Origin: Alphaproteobacteria bacterium
GTDB taxonomy: Bacteria; Pseudomonadota; Alphaproteobacteria; ATCC43930; CGMCC-115725
Assembly: GCA_019237175.1 (NCBI GenBank)
Contig: JAFAHP010000515.1
Span: 1 to 12,684, forward strand
Reading direction: 5' to 3'
Length of the DNA stretch: 12,684 nucleotides
A program made the position numbers and the translations under genes. Positions 5,146-12,544 of the stretch are shown one piece after another; the first letter of the stretch is position 1; each line of letters starts with the position of its first letter. The notes beneath the pieces were generated by a model, which did not search any database, was not told the DNA's origin, and saw only the letters and a list, made by a program, of their open reading frames with translations.

Positions 5146-7941
5146 TCACCCCGCCGCGGCTTCGGCGGCAGGTTGAAGCTGAACCGGCCGCGGTGGAACC
5201 GGTGCAGCGGGGTTGGCGCGGGTTAGTACCGTCTCCAGGGTCGTCTGGATTTCGGCAAGTTTGAGCGGGTGCTCGACCTTATGTCCGAACAGGTTCTTTA
5301 CATAGAACACGTCGACCACCTTTTCGCCGTAGGTCGAGATTTTGGCGCTCGAAACTTGCAGGTTGAGCCGGGTCAATTCACGCGTCAGCTCGAACAGTAA
5401 ACCGGGCCGGTCGCGCCCGTTCACCTCGATGACCGTGTGCAACGCGCTTGCTTGATTGTCGATCAACACACGCGGCACGACCGTAAAGACCTGCATTCGA
5501 CTGGGAAACGCAGACGGGCGCGCGAATTCGCGGTGCGGCTTCAGATCGCCGGTCAGCACGTTCTCAAAAACCACCGCGAGCCGCGCCAGCTTGTCGGGGC
5601 GGTTGAAAGCGCGGCCGCCAAGATCCTGGACCCAGAAAGTATCCAATGCCATGCCGTTTGACATCGTCATGATGCGCGCGTCGACAATATTGGCGCCGCT
5701 GACCGCGAGCGCGCCCGCGATACGCGAGAACAAGCCCGCGTGATCGGCGGTATAGAGCGTGATCTCGGTCACCGCGCGCTGCACATCGACGCGGTTTTCG
5801 ACAACGAGGGGTGCACCTCTCGCCTGCGCTTCCCGCATCAGCCGCGCATGGCGGGCATGGAGGTCCGGGTCAAAGGAGAGCCAATAGAATGGGTAGCCGG
5901 CTTTGACAAAGGCGTTGAACTCCGCCTCGCTGAAATCGGGCAATTTTGCGCGCACGGCTGCCTGGGCCGCGGCGATGCGTGCGTCTTCCGGCGCGGCCGT
6001 CAGCCCGCCCGACATGACCTCGATCGCGCGTTCGTAGAGATCGCGCAGCAAGGCCGCCTTCCAAGCGTTCCATACCCGTGGCCCGACAGCGCGGATATCG
6101 GCGCTGGTCAGGATCAGCAGCAGCTTCAACCGCTCGGGGGATTGGACGCGCTCAACAAAGTCGGCGATCGTGCGCGGATCGCCAATGTCCCGCTTGAAGG
6201 CCGTGCTGCTCATCAACAGGTGCCAGCGCACGAGCCATGCAACAGTCTCGGTCTCTTCGGCAGTCAGGCCGAGCCGCGGTCCGAGTTTGACGGCGATATC
6301 CTGGCCGAGCACGGAATGGTCGCCGCCCCGTCCCTTGGCAATGTCGTGGAGCAAGACCGCGAGGTAGAGGGCGCGGCGCGACACCACCGTGGGGAAGAGC
6401 GCGGTCGACAGTGGCGCCTCGTTCTTCAGCTGACCGCGTTCGATCTTGTGCAGGATGCCGATCGCAAACAGCGTGTGCTCGTCAACCGTATAGTGGTGGT
6501 ACATGTCGTATTGCATTTGCGCAACGACACGGCCGAAATCGGGGATAAAACGGCCCAAGACGCCGGCCTCGTTCATGCGGCGCAGCGCCGCCTCCGGATC
6601 CTTGGGCGAGGTCAAAATCTCGAGAAACAGGCGGTTCGCCTCGGGATTTTCGCGTAATTTCGCGTCGATCAGGCGCAGCGATTGGCCGGCGCGGCGCAGG
6701 GCGCGGGGGTGGATGTCAAGCTCGGTGCGCTGCGCTACATGAAACAGGCCGATCAGAGCGACCGGCTCCTTCTCAAAGAAGTCTTCAGCAGGGATGGTCA
6801 AACGCTCGCCATCGAGCACGAACCCGTCGAGCCCGCGCCGGCCGATGCCCCAGCGCACCCAAGAAAGGCGTCGTTTGCGTTTTTGGTCGGCTTCGAGAAT
6901 CGCGCAAAAGATGCGAGTCAGATCGCCGACATCCTTGGCGATCAAAAAGTAGTGCTTCATAAAGCGCTCGACCCCGCGGGTGCCGGCGTGGTCGGTGTAG
7001 CCCATACGGCGGCCGATTTCGGCTTGTAGATCGAACGTCAGCCGTTCCTCCGCTCGGCCGGCGAGAAAGTGAAGATGACAGCGCACCGTCCGCAAAAAGT
7101 GGTGCGCGCGGGTGAAGCGCTGCGACTCCTCGGTCGATAGAACCCCCAAATCGACGAGTTTCGCAACGTCATCGATGCGATAGATGTACTTGGCGAGCCA
7201 GAACAGAGTGTGGAGATCTCTGAGCCCGCCCTTTCCCTCTTTGACATTGGGTTCGAGCACGTAGCGGCTGTCGCCGGTGCGGTGGTGGCGCTCATCGCGC
7301 TCGGCAAGCTTTGCTTCGATAAATTGTGCGGCGCTGCCCCGAACGATTTCGCTGTCGAAGCGTCGCTTGAGCTCGCCAAACAGCGCCTCGTCGCCCCAAA
7401 GGCAGCGCAGCTCAAGGAGGCTCGTGCGGATTGTCAGATCGGATTGCGCATGACGCAAACAGTCCTCGACCGAACGCGTCGAATGTCCGATTTTGAGGCC
7501 GAGGTCCCACAGCACGTATAGTAAAGATTCGACGACCTGCTCGGTGTGCGGGGTCGGCTTGTAGGGCAGCAAAAACAGCAGATCGATATCTGAATACGGC
7601 GCGAGTTCACCGCGGCCGTAACCGCCGACCGCGATCAAGGCCAGCCGCTCGCCCGATGTCGGGTTGGGACGCGGATAGAGCTCGCCGGTGACGATGTCGA
7701 ACAGCGCGCAGATCAGCTGATCCATCAAAAAGCACTGTTCCCGCATGACCGCGGTGCCGGTGCCACTTTCTTCGAACCGGCGGCGTATCTCGGCGCGACC
7801 TTTGGCGAGAGCCGCTTTCAAAATCGTGACCAACGGGGCGCGGTCGAGAACCGTCGATTGGCTCGCGCGCACTGCGTTGGACAATCCCTCGGTAAGCAAC
7901 CGCCGATCAATGATGTCGCGCTGCCTTACGACCGTGCCCAT
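5146..7941 (-). CDS. glnD: Bifunctional [protein-PII] uridylyltransferase / uridylyl-removing enzyme GlnD
   Basis: GlnD senses glutamine. It uridylylates PII proteins (GlnB/GlnK) when nitrogen is scarce and deuridylylates them when glutamine is plentiful, which controls glutamine synthetase and nitrogen regulation. At 931 residues it is full length. The nucleotidyltransferase motif is GGYGRGELAPYSDID (106-120), with metal ligands D118 and D120. The GlnD PII-uridylyltransferase helical region follows, then the HD hydrolase domain with H532-D533 in LLHDIAKGRGGDHS. Two C-terminal ACT domains (about 723-800 and 836-905) have the glutamine-binding loops TADHAGLFSRIAG and GRDRPGLLFELT. ATG 7941 is preceded by GAGAGAAGG. 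The tail after ACT2 is Pro/Ala-rich. It is transcribed away from the DUF3300 gene. Only the remnant HNH-like gene and the GIY-YIG cassette lie downstream. Confidence 0.98.
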   Translation of the reverse strand: MGTVVRQRDIIDRRLLTEGLSNAVRASQSTVLDRAPLVTILKAALAKGRAEIRRRFEESGTGTAVMREQCFLMDQLICALFDIVTGELYPRPNPTSGERLALIAVGGYGRGELAPYSDIDLLFLLPYKPTPHTEQVVESLLYVLWDLGLKIGHSTRSVEDCLRHAQSDLTIRTSLLELRCLWGDEALFGELKRRFDSEIVRGSAAQFIEAKLAERDERHHRTGDSRYVLEPNVKEGKGGLRDLHTLFWLAKYIYRIDDVAKLVDLGVLSTEESQRFTRAHHFLRTVRCHLHFLAGRAEERLTFDLQAEIGRRMGYTDHAGTRGVERFMKHYFLIAKDVGDLTRIFCAILEADQKRKRRLSWVRWGIGRRGLDGFVLDGERLTIPAEDFFEKEPVALIGLFHVAQRTELDIHPRALRRAGQSLRLIDAKLRENPEANRLFLEILTSPKDPEAALRRMNEAGVLGRFIPDFGRVVAQMQYDMYHHYTVDEHTLFAIGILHKIERGQLKNEAPLSTALFPTVVSRRALYLAVLLHDIAKGRGGDHSVLGQDIAVKLGPRLGLTAEETETVAWLVRWHLLMSSTAFKRDIGDPRTIADFVERVQSPERLKLLLILTSADIRAVGPRVWNAWKAALLRDLYERAIEVMSGGLTAAPEDARIAAAQAAVRAKLPDFSEAEFNAFVKAGYPFYWLSFDPDLHARHARLMREAQARGAPLVVENRVDVQRAVTEITLYTADHAGLFSRIAGALAVSGANIVDARIMTMSNGMALDTFWVQDLGGRAFNRPDKLARLAVVFENVLTGDLKPHREFARPSAFPSRMQVFTVVPRVLIDNQASALHTVIEVNGRDRPGLLFELTRELTRLNLQVSSAKISTYGEKVVDVFYVKNLFGHKVEHPLKLAEIQTTLETVLTRANPAAPVPPRPVQLQPAAEAAAG

Positions 7942-8070
7942 AACCTTCTCTCGCCGAACGCCGAACCCAACCTCCGTTGTCGCTTCGGCGCGTTATATCC
8001 CCCCGAGGGACTAAATAGGAATTGCGGCCGAATAACAAACGTTACCCACGCAAGTTTGAACCGGGAGGGT
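7942..8070. promoter_or_regulatory. Divergent glnD / DUF3300 intergenic region
   Basis: These 129 bp must hold promoters for both directions. On the minus strand TTGTTA (8038-8033) and TATTTA (8017-8012) are separated by 15 nt, and TATAAC (7997-7992) is an alternative -10 for glnD. None is a strong match. No convincing promoter was seen for the plus-strand gene. GGGAGGG at 8063-8069 is the ribosome-binding site of the DUF3300 gene. Confidence 0.3.
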
Positions 8071-9726
8071 ATGGTGGCGCATTTCACGATCCGCTCTGCG
8101 CGGCGAGGATTTGCCGCCTGCATCGTCGGGATTGCCATTAGCGGCATGGCACTCGCCTTGGTCGGGGCGTTCGATGCGCCCTCGTTGCCGGCCGCGACGA
8201 CACCAGCGCCAAGCGGGCCTTCGCCATCAGGCATCTCGGGAACTCCCGCCCCGGCTCCGGCGCTGGCGGCGGCCGCCGTCACCATACCCGCAAATCCACC
8301 GCCGGGCATCTCGGTCGCGCCGGCCCCGAATGCCGCCACCATGCCGCCCGCGCCACCGGCAGCGACCCAGCCGGCGCCGCTGTTGACCACCGCCCAGCTC
8401 GCGCAGCTGGTGGCGCCTATCGCGCTCTATCCTGACCCGTTGCTCACCCAGATCTTGATGGCCTCGACCTATCCGCTCGAAGTGGTCGAGGCGGCGCGCT
8501 GGGTCACCCTCAACGGCAACCGAGCGCTGAAGGACGACGCCTTGACCGCGGGGTTGCAGGCGCAGAACTGGGATCCCAGCGTCAAGGCGTTGGTGGCGTT
8601 CCCGCGGGTGCTGCAAATGATGAGTGACCAGCTGCAGTGGACCGAGGAACTCGGCAATGCCTTCCTCGCCCAGCAGGCTGACATAATGGCCGCGGTTCAG
8701 AGCCTTCGCCAGGAAGCGGTGGCGGCGGGCAACCTCAAGCAGACGCCGCAATGTCGCTGTGTGATCCATACCAGCGGCGGGAGCATCTCGATCCTGCCGG
8801 CCGAGCCGCAGGTCGTCTGCGCGCCGGTCTATACCCCAACCGTCTACGGACCGTGGCCCTATCCAGCCTATCCGCCCGACTACTTCCCGGTCCCCGTCGG
8901 GTTCACCTTTGCCCCGGGTTATTGGATCGGCTACGGACCGCCCGTCGAGCTCGCCGTGTTTGGGCCGTTCTGGGGCTGGGGATGGATCGACTGGGGACAT
9001 CGCTGGATCGCCGTCGACACCTCCCGCCTGGCGCGCGTTTCCGGGGGCCGCGTTTGGTTTTCGGGCAATGTGTGGGTGCACGACCCGGCTCATCGCGGCG
9101 GTGTCGCCTATGCCGATCCCGCCTCGCACGCGCGTTTTGACGCCGCCCGGGTGGGCGCACTCAACGCGGCGGCCCGCGGCGGTGCGGTGCGATCTGCCGC
9201 GGCGGGGAGCGAGGCGATGCACGGCGGTGCCGGGCGATTTGGCGCAGCGGCTCACGGTATCGCTCCGTTCCATGGCGAAGCCGTTTTCCACGGCGCACCG
9301 GGGGTTCGTAACGGGTCGGCGTTCCACAACGGTCCCGCCGCCGGTGGCGCTGCCGCGTTCCATGGCGCTTCGGGCTTTCATCACGGCATGGGGTTCGACG
9401 GTGGGGCGGGGCCGCATTTCGCGATGGGTGCGCCGCATGGCGGCGGCCCCGGTGGAGGCCCCCACGGTGGTGGCGGGCCGCACGGTGGCGGCGGTCCACA
9501 CGGTGGCGGGGGACCGCACTTCGCGATGGGTGCGTCGCATGGCGGCGGCCCCGGTGGAGGCCCCCACGGTGGTGGCGGGCCGCACGGTGGCGGCGGACCG
9601 CACGGCGGTGGGGGGCCGCACTTCGCGATGGGCGCGCCGCATGGCGGCGGCCCGGGTGGAGGCGGCCCACATGGAGGGGGCCCACATGGCGGTGGACCGC
9701 ACGGCGGCGGCAGCCATCATGGCTGA
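8071..9726 (+). CDS. Secreted DUF3300 protein with a Gly/His-rich repetitive C-terminus
   Basis: This 551-residue protein has a signal peptide: RSARR followed by a hydrophobic stretch (about residues 13-35). A Pro/Ala-rich linker runs to about residue 105. The DUF3300 domain starts at TTAQLAQLVAPIALYPDPLL (106-125) and continues through ASTYPLEVVEAARW and VCAPVYTPTVYGPWPYPAY. A Trp/Tyr/Pro-rich segment ends near WGHRW (about 309). The rest is increasingly Gly/His/Ala-rich, and from residue 448 it is tandem repeats with PHGGGG and PHFAMGA motifs. The function of DUF3300 is unknown. The signal peptide points to the periplasm or cell surface, and the histidines suggest metal binding, but that is inference. 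ATG 8071 follows GGGAGGG closely; GTG 8074 is a near-equal alternative. An open frame extends upstream into glnD but has no support as coding. Confidence 0.85.
   Translation: MVAHFTIRSARRGFAACIVGIAISGMALALVGAFDAPSLPAATTPAPSGPSPSGISGTPAPAPALAAAAVTIPANPPPGISVAPAPNAATMPPAPPAATQPAPLLTTAQLAQLVAPIALYPDPLLTQILMASTYPLEVVEAARWVTLNGNRALKDDALTAGLQAQNWDPSVKALVAFPRVLQMMSDQLQWTEELGNAFLAQQADIMAAVQSLRQEAVAAGNLKQTPQCRCVIHTSGGSISILPAEPQVVCAPVYTPTVYGPWPYPAYPPDYFPVPVGFTFAPGYWIGYGPPVELAVFGPFWGWGWIDWGHRWIAVDTSRLARVSGGRVWFSGNVWVHDPAHRGGVAYADPASHARFDAARVGALNAAARGGAVRSAAAGSEAMHGGAGRFGAAAHGIAPFHGEAVFHGAPGVRNGSAFHNGPAAGGAAAFHGASGFHHGMGFDGGAGPHFAMGAPHGGGPGGGPHGGGGPHGGGGPHGGGGPHFAMGASHGGGPGGGPHGGGGPHGGGGPHGGGGPHFAMGAPHGGGPGGGGPHGGGPHGGGPHGGGSHHG
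9412..9717 (+). repeat. 102-bp tandem repeats (about three units) in the DUF3300 gene
   Basis: Units 9412-9513 and 9514-9615 are both exactly 102 bp (34 codons), and a diverged third unit runs from 9616 to about 9717. Each opens with PHFAMGA(P/S)H, followed by GGGPGGG and then PHGGGG blocks. The unit length is a multiple of three, so gain or loss of a copy keeps the frame. Inside each unit CACGGTGGCGG-type 15-bp motifs form a second, shorter periodicity. Confidence 0.9.
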
Positions 9727-9828
9727 GTTCGCCGCCTGCTGCACTGGCCGTTATCTTATGGGCTGAGACGGGTGCCAGTTACCAGAGGCTGAGCGCCGAG
9801 GTCTGCAAAACGAGAACTGGAGCTGCCA

Positions 9829-10587
9829 CTAAAGGTGGCGACCGGCGTCGACGCTGACGATCGACCCGGTCGTATGGGTCAAGTGGGTGATGCACGCGAT
9901 GACCGCCTTTGCCACGTCATGGGCTTCGATCGCCCGCTTTAGCGGTGTTGCTATCGCCGCCGCGGCCATCATCTCTTCGGTGCGGCCCGGGACAAAACCG
10001 GTGTGCACCATCCCCGGGGCGACGACAATCACGCGGATTTCGGGACCGAGCACGCGCGCCAACGCCATACTCATTGTATTGAGCGCCGCCTTCGACGCAG
10101 CGTAGATGATCGAGCTGCCGGTGCCGCTTTGGGCCGCACCCGACGAGATATTGACGATGACGCCGTCGCCCGACTGGCGCAGCAGCGGGACAAAGGCGCG
10201 CATCGTTGCAAACACCCCGCGCACATTGGCGGTCAGCACCGCGTCGATCAGATTATCGTCCAAGGCTTCGAGATCGTGGTGCGCGACCATTCGGGTAAAA
10301 CCGGCGGAATTGACGAGGATGTCGGCCCGCCCGTAGGTGTCACGGACTTCTGATGCCACCCGGCGGATCTGCGCGGTCTGTTCGAGCGGCAGATACACCG
10401 CCTTGTGGCCGTCGCCGGGCAGTTCGGCAATCAGCGCCGCAGCGCGGCCGGCACCCTTGTTGTAGCCGACGACGACCTTGGCCCCGGCGGCAGCGATCAG
10501 CCGCACGCTCGCCGCCCCAATGCCGCTGCTGCCACCGGTCACCACGGCCACCTTGCCGGATAAGGGCGCGTCGTTATCCTGCGCCAT
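9829..10587 (-). CDS. SDR-family NAD(P)-dependent oxidoreductase (FabG-like)
   Basis: This 252-residue classical short-chain dehydrogenase/reductase is the usual length for the family. The cofactor-binding motif is TGGSSGIG (17-24). NSAG (93-96) replaces the common NNAG. The catalytic residues are N121, S149, Y162 and K166 (YAASK). The C-terminal block ending SIVSVDAGRHL corresponds to the family's closing GG-type segment with one substitution. The fold fits a reductase of ketone or 3-oxoacyl substrates; the substrate cannot be told from sequence, and many such genes are annotated as 3-oxoacyl-ACP reductase. ATG 10587 is chosen because AAGGAG lies 9 nt upstream. An ATG at 10608 would add seven residues and place that ribosome-binding site inside the coding region. 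It converges on the DUF3300 gene with 102 bp between them. Confidence 0.93.
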   Translation of the reverse strand: MAQDNDAPLSGKVAVVTGGSSGIGAASVRLIAAAGAKVVVGYNKGAGRAAALIAELPGDGHKAVYLPLEQTAQIRRVASEVRDTYGRADILVNSAGFTRMVAHHDLEALDDNLIDAVLTANVRGVFATMRAFVPLLRQSGDGVIVNISSGAAQSGTGSSIIYAASKAALNTMSMALARVLGPEIRVIVVAPGMVHTGFVPGRTEEMMAAAAIATPLKRAIEAHDVAKAVIACITHLTHTTGSIVSVDAGRHL

Positions 10588-10596
10588 CCCTGATTG

Positions 10597-10602
10597 CTCC
10601 TT
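10597..10602 (-). promoter_or_regulatory. Ribosome-binding site of the SDR gene
   Basis: AAGGAG on the minus strand lies 9 nt before ATG 10587. It decides the start against the in-frame ATG at 10608, which would read through this site as Lys-Glu codons. Confidence 0.7.
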
Positions 10603-10737
10603 CTGCATTGGATATTGGCGACCGTTCGCACGGTTTCTGGGTTATCTACCAGATCGCCGGTCGGTCTTTGGCGGAAACTTCGCCGATGCGATCACGCAGA
10701 AATGCAGGCCCGGCAGCGTGCCAAGCGTCGACTTCAC

Positions 10738-10762
10738 ACCTGTTTTACCTGTTTTATCAGGT
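10738..10762. promoter_or_regulatory. Operator-like ACCTGTTTT tandem repeat with inverted half-site
   Basis: ACCTGTTTT occurs twice in immediate tandem (10738-10746 and 10747-10755). The second copy forms an inverted repeat with CAGGT (10758-10762) across the 6-nt spacer TTTTAT. Direct plus inverted half-sites about 150 bp upstream of the SDR start fit a repressor or activator site. The regulator is unknown. Confidence 0.35.
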
Positions 10763-10996
10763 CGAGATCAGGCGAGCTGGCTTTTGCGGCAATGCGCTTT
10801 CTCTCCGCTCAGCATCACATCATCGCGAGATTACGATGCAATTACGGCAATTGCGTGTAGTCCTATCGCATATCGATCCCGTCGCCCCTGACCGGGTGGA
10901 CCTTGCGATCGAGGCTCCTGCCGCGGGCGAAAGTTTAAATTAGTTTGTTGCCTTCTCCCTTTAGCGGCAAGATCGAGCAAAAGGCGGCCAAGGCGG

Positions 10997-11012
10997 TGTG
11001 AATTGGCTCACA
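10997..11012. promoter_or_regulatory. CRP-type operator, perfect TGTGA-N6-TCACA
   Basis: TGTGA (10997-11001) and TCACA (11008-11012) flank the 6-nt spacer ATTGGC, and the symmetry extends one more base each side (G...C). This equals the core consensus of the E. coli CRP site. Its centre is 63 bp before ATG 11068, so it could control the FAD monooxygenase gene. Which CRP/FNR-family protein would bind it in this organism is unknown. Confidence 0.5.
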
Positions 11013-11023
11013 CTGCAGCTCGG

Positions 11024-11053
11024 TTGAGCGGACATAAGTTGCCGCTGTGTGAT
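11024..11053 (+). promoter_or_regulatory. Weak sigma-70-like promoter candidate for the FAD monooxygenase gene
   Basis: TTGAGC (11024-11029) and TGTGAT (11048-11053) are 18 nt apart, each matching 4 of 6 consensus bases. The -10 element is very close to the ribosome-binding site, so the leader would be extremely short. This is a low-confidence reading. Confidence 0.2.
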
Positions 11054-11067
11054 CGCGGGAGGCTTTG

Positions 11068-12420
11068 ATGAAATCCACATCGATCGGCCGGCAGGCCGTC
11101 GTCGTCGGCGCCGGAATGGGGGGCTTGCCGGCAGCGCGCGCCGTTGCCGATTTTTTCGAGCGCGTCCTGGTGCTGGAGCGCGACACTCTGCCGCTCGACG
11201 CCTCCCATCGAATCGGGATCCCGCAGGGGCGCCATACGCATGCACTCCTTGCCGGTGGGCTGCGTGCGCTCGGTGACCTCTTCCCCGGCTTTGAACAGGA
11301 CCTCGTTGACGCCGGCGCGGTGCCGCTAGAGGCAGGTCGCGACCTTCGCTTCGAAAGACCCGGCTACGACCCGTTTCCGCGCCGGGATCTTGGCTTGGGC
11401 GTATGCGCCATGTCCCGGCCGCTGATCGAGTCAACGGTGCGACAGCGGGTAAACCGTTACGACAACATCGTGATCCGCGAACGTTGCCGGGTTCAGGATC
11501 TCGTCGCGTCGCCCGATGGCGGCACGGTTACGGCCGTCCGCTTTGAGAACAGCGAGGGGAGGAGCGAGACCCTCTCGGCCGATTTGATCGTCGAGGCCTC
11601 GGGACGCGGCTATCTCGTCAATGGCGTGCTTGAATCCCTCGGCCGACCGCGTCCCGAAGAGACCACCATCGGGGTCGACATCACCTATGCCACCGCCATC
11701 TTCACCATTCCCGACGATGCACCGAGCGATTGGAAAGCCGTGCTGACGTTTGATGCGCCGGAGAAGGGAGGGGCGGTCGCCGTTTTGGCGCCGCTGGAGC
11801 GGAACCGCTGGATCGTGACCCTCATTGGGCGCCACGACGAAAAGCCCCCGGGTGATCGCGACGGTTTTCTCGCTTACGCCCAAGGGCTGCGTACCCCGAC
11901 CATCTATAGTGCGATCAGGAAGGCGGAGCAGCTTGGCGAGATTGTTCGCTTCGGGTTTCCCGCCAGTTTCCGGCGGCATTTCGACCGGCTCGAGGCATTC
12001 CCCCGCGGGCTGCTTCCGTTTGGCGACTCGATCTGCCGCTTCAATCCCGCTTACGGCCAGGGGATGAGCGTCGCGGCCCAGGAAGCTCGGCTGCTCCACG
12101 AGGTTCTCCAGCGCCATGCCGTCGAACCAGAACCGCTCGCCGGGCTCGCCCCGGCCTTTTTTGCCGAAGCTGCGACACTGATCGAGACGCCCTGGGCTAT
12201 GGCAGCGGTCCCCGATTTGGCCCACCCCAAGACCGAAGGACAGCGTCCGGAGGATCTGGACCAAGCGCTCGAATTCACCGAGGGATTGTTTCGGCTCGCT
12301 TCCCAGGACGCAGCCGTGCACAAACTGTTGGGCGAGGTCTTGCACCTGCTCAAACCGCAGAGTGTCCTCCGCGACCCCGACCTGGTCGAGCGCGTGGAAG
12401 CCATGGCGGCCCAGGCGTAG
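11068..12420 (+). CDS. FAD-dependent monooxygenase / epoxidase-like oxidoreductase
   Basis: This 450-residue flavoprotein belongs to the group A (p-hydroxybenzoate hydroxylase-like) superfamily. The Rossmann motif GAGMGG (14-19) binds the ADP part of FAD. PQGRHTHALLAGG (52-64) is typical of the subgroup that includes polyketide epoxidase-like enzymes. The second FAD motif is GDSICRFNPAYGQGM (319-333). The C-terminal region is helical and has no membrane segment, so a cytosolic location is likely. Such enzymes use NAD(P)H and O2 to hydroxylate or epoxidise a substrate, and some relatives are geranylgeranyl-type reductases; no substrate can be assigned. ATG 11068 follows GGGAGG (11057-11062) with 5-nt spacing; a TTG at 11065 is an inferior alternative. 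It stands alone with a CRP-like site upstream, so it may respond to a CRP/FNR-family regulator. Confidence 0.88.
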   Translation: MKSTSIGRQAVVVGAGMGGLPAARAVADFFERVLVLERDTLPLDASHRIGIPQGRHTHALLAGGLRALGDLFPGFEQDLVDAGAVPLEAGRDLRFERPGYDPFPRRDLGLGVCAMSRPLIESTVRQRVNRYDNIVIRERCRVQDLVASPDGGTVTAVRFENSEGRSETLSADLIVEASGRGYLVNGVLESLGRPRPEETTIGVDITYATAIFTIPDDAPSDWKAVLTFDAPEKGGAVAVLAPLERNRWIVTLIGRHDEKPPGDRDGFLAYAQGLRTPTIYSAIRKAEQLGEIVRFGFPASFRRHFDRLEAFPRGLLPFGDSICRFNPAYGQGMSVAAQEARLLHEVLQRHAVEPEPLAGLAPAFFAEAATLIETPWAMAAVPDLAHPKTEGQRPEDLDQALEFTEGLFRLASQDAAVHKLLGEVLHLLKPQSVLRDPDLVERVEAMAAQA

Positions 12421-12488
12421 TCATGGTCGGGCGGAAAAGCGGCAGCGGCTGAGCAACAAAAATTACTGTCCATCAAATATTCGCGACC

Positions 12489-12544
12489 ACCCCAGCCCCC
12501 GGGTCCGGCCTTTGGCCGGCCCGAGGATAAACTCCGGCCGGGGT
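12489..12544. repeat. Branched GC-rich palindromic element downstream of the FAD monooxygenase gene
   Basis: An inner hairpin pairs CGGG-T-CCGGCC (12500-12510) with GGCCGG-CCCG (12514-12523), 10 bp with one bulged T and a TTT loop. It is enclosed by an outer stem: ACCCCAGCC (12489-12497) with GGCCGGGGT (12536-12544), 8 of 9 paired. It begins about 70 bp after the stop codon and lacks a T-run. It could end the transcript or be a copy of a dispersed intergenic repeat. The pairing is seen; the role is not known. Confidence 0.5.

Larger units (their letters stand above)
10603..11056. other. Long intergenic region between SDR and FAD monooxygenase genes
   Basis: I recognise no gene here. Several frames are open, but they read into neighbouring genes on the opposite strand and resemble nothing known. 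Operator-like sequences are listed separately: a tandem and inverted repeat at 10738-10762, a small palindrome at 10838-10854 (GCAATT / AATTGC, 5-nt spacer) and a CRP-like site at 10997-11012. The AT-rich patch near 10931-10945 breaks the otherwise high GC. Promoters of both divergent genes must lie in this stretch. Confidence 0.5.

Noticed and set aside
5740..6657. 305-residue plus-strand frame antisense to glnD
   Set aside because: It overlaps conserved HD and ACT coding sequence and matches no family; it is typical high-GC antisense openness.
8227..9744. 505-residue minus-strand open frame opposite the DUF3300 gene
   Set aside because: It is an antisense shadow of a high-GC repetitive gene. 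Its translation is low-complexity and resembles no family, while the plus strand has a signal peptide and DUF3300 domain.
8909..9766. 285-residue plus-strand frame inside the DUF3300 gene
   Set aside because: It is an out-of-frame shadow stretched by the same tandem repeats, with no ribosome-binding site and no recognisable domain.
9827..9839. CCAC-GTGG mini-hairpin at the SDR stop as a terminator
   Set aside because: The stem is only 4 bp and no T-run follows in either direction; too weak to call.
10353..10943. 196-residue plus-strand frame over the SDR 5' end and the intergenic region
   Set aside because: It begins inside the SDR gene on the other strand. The composition is Arg/Pro-rich and no start signal or homology is visible.
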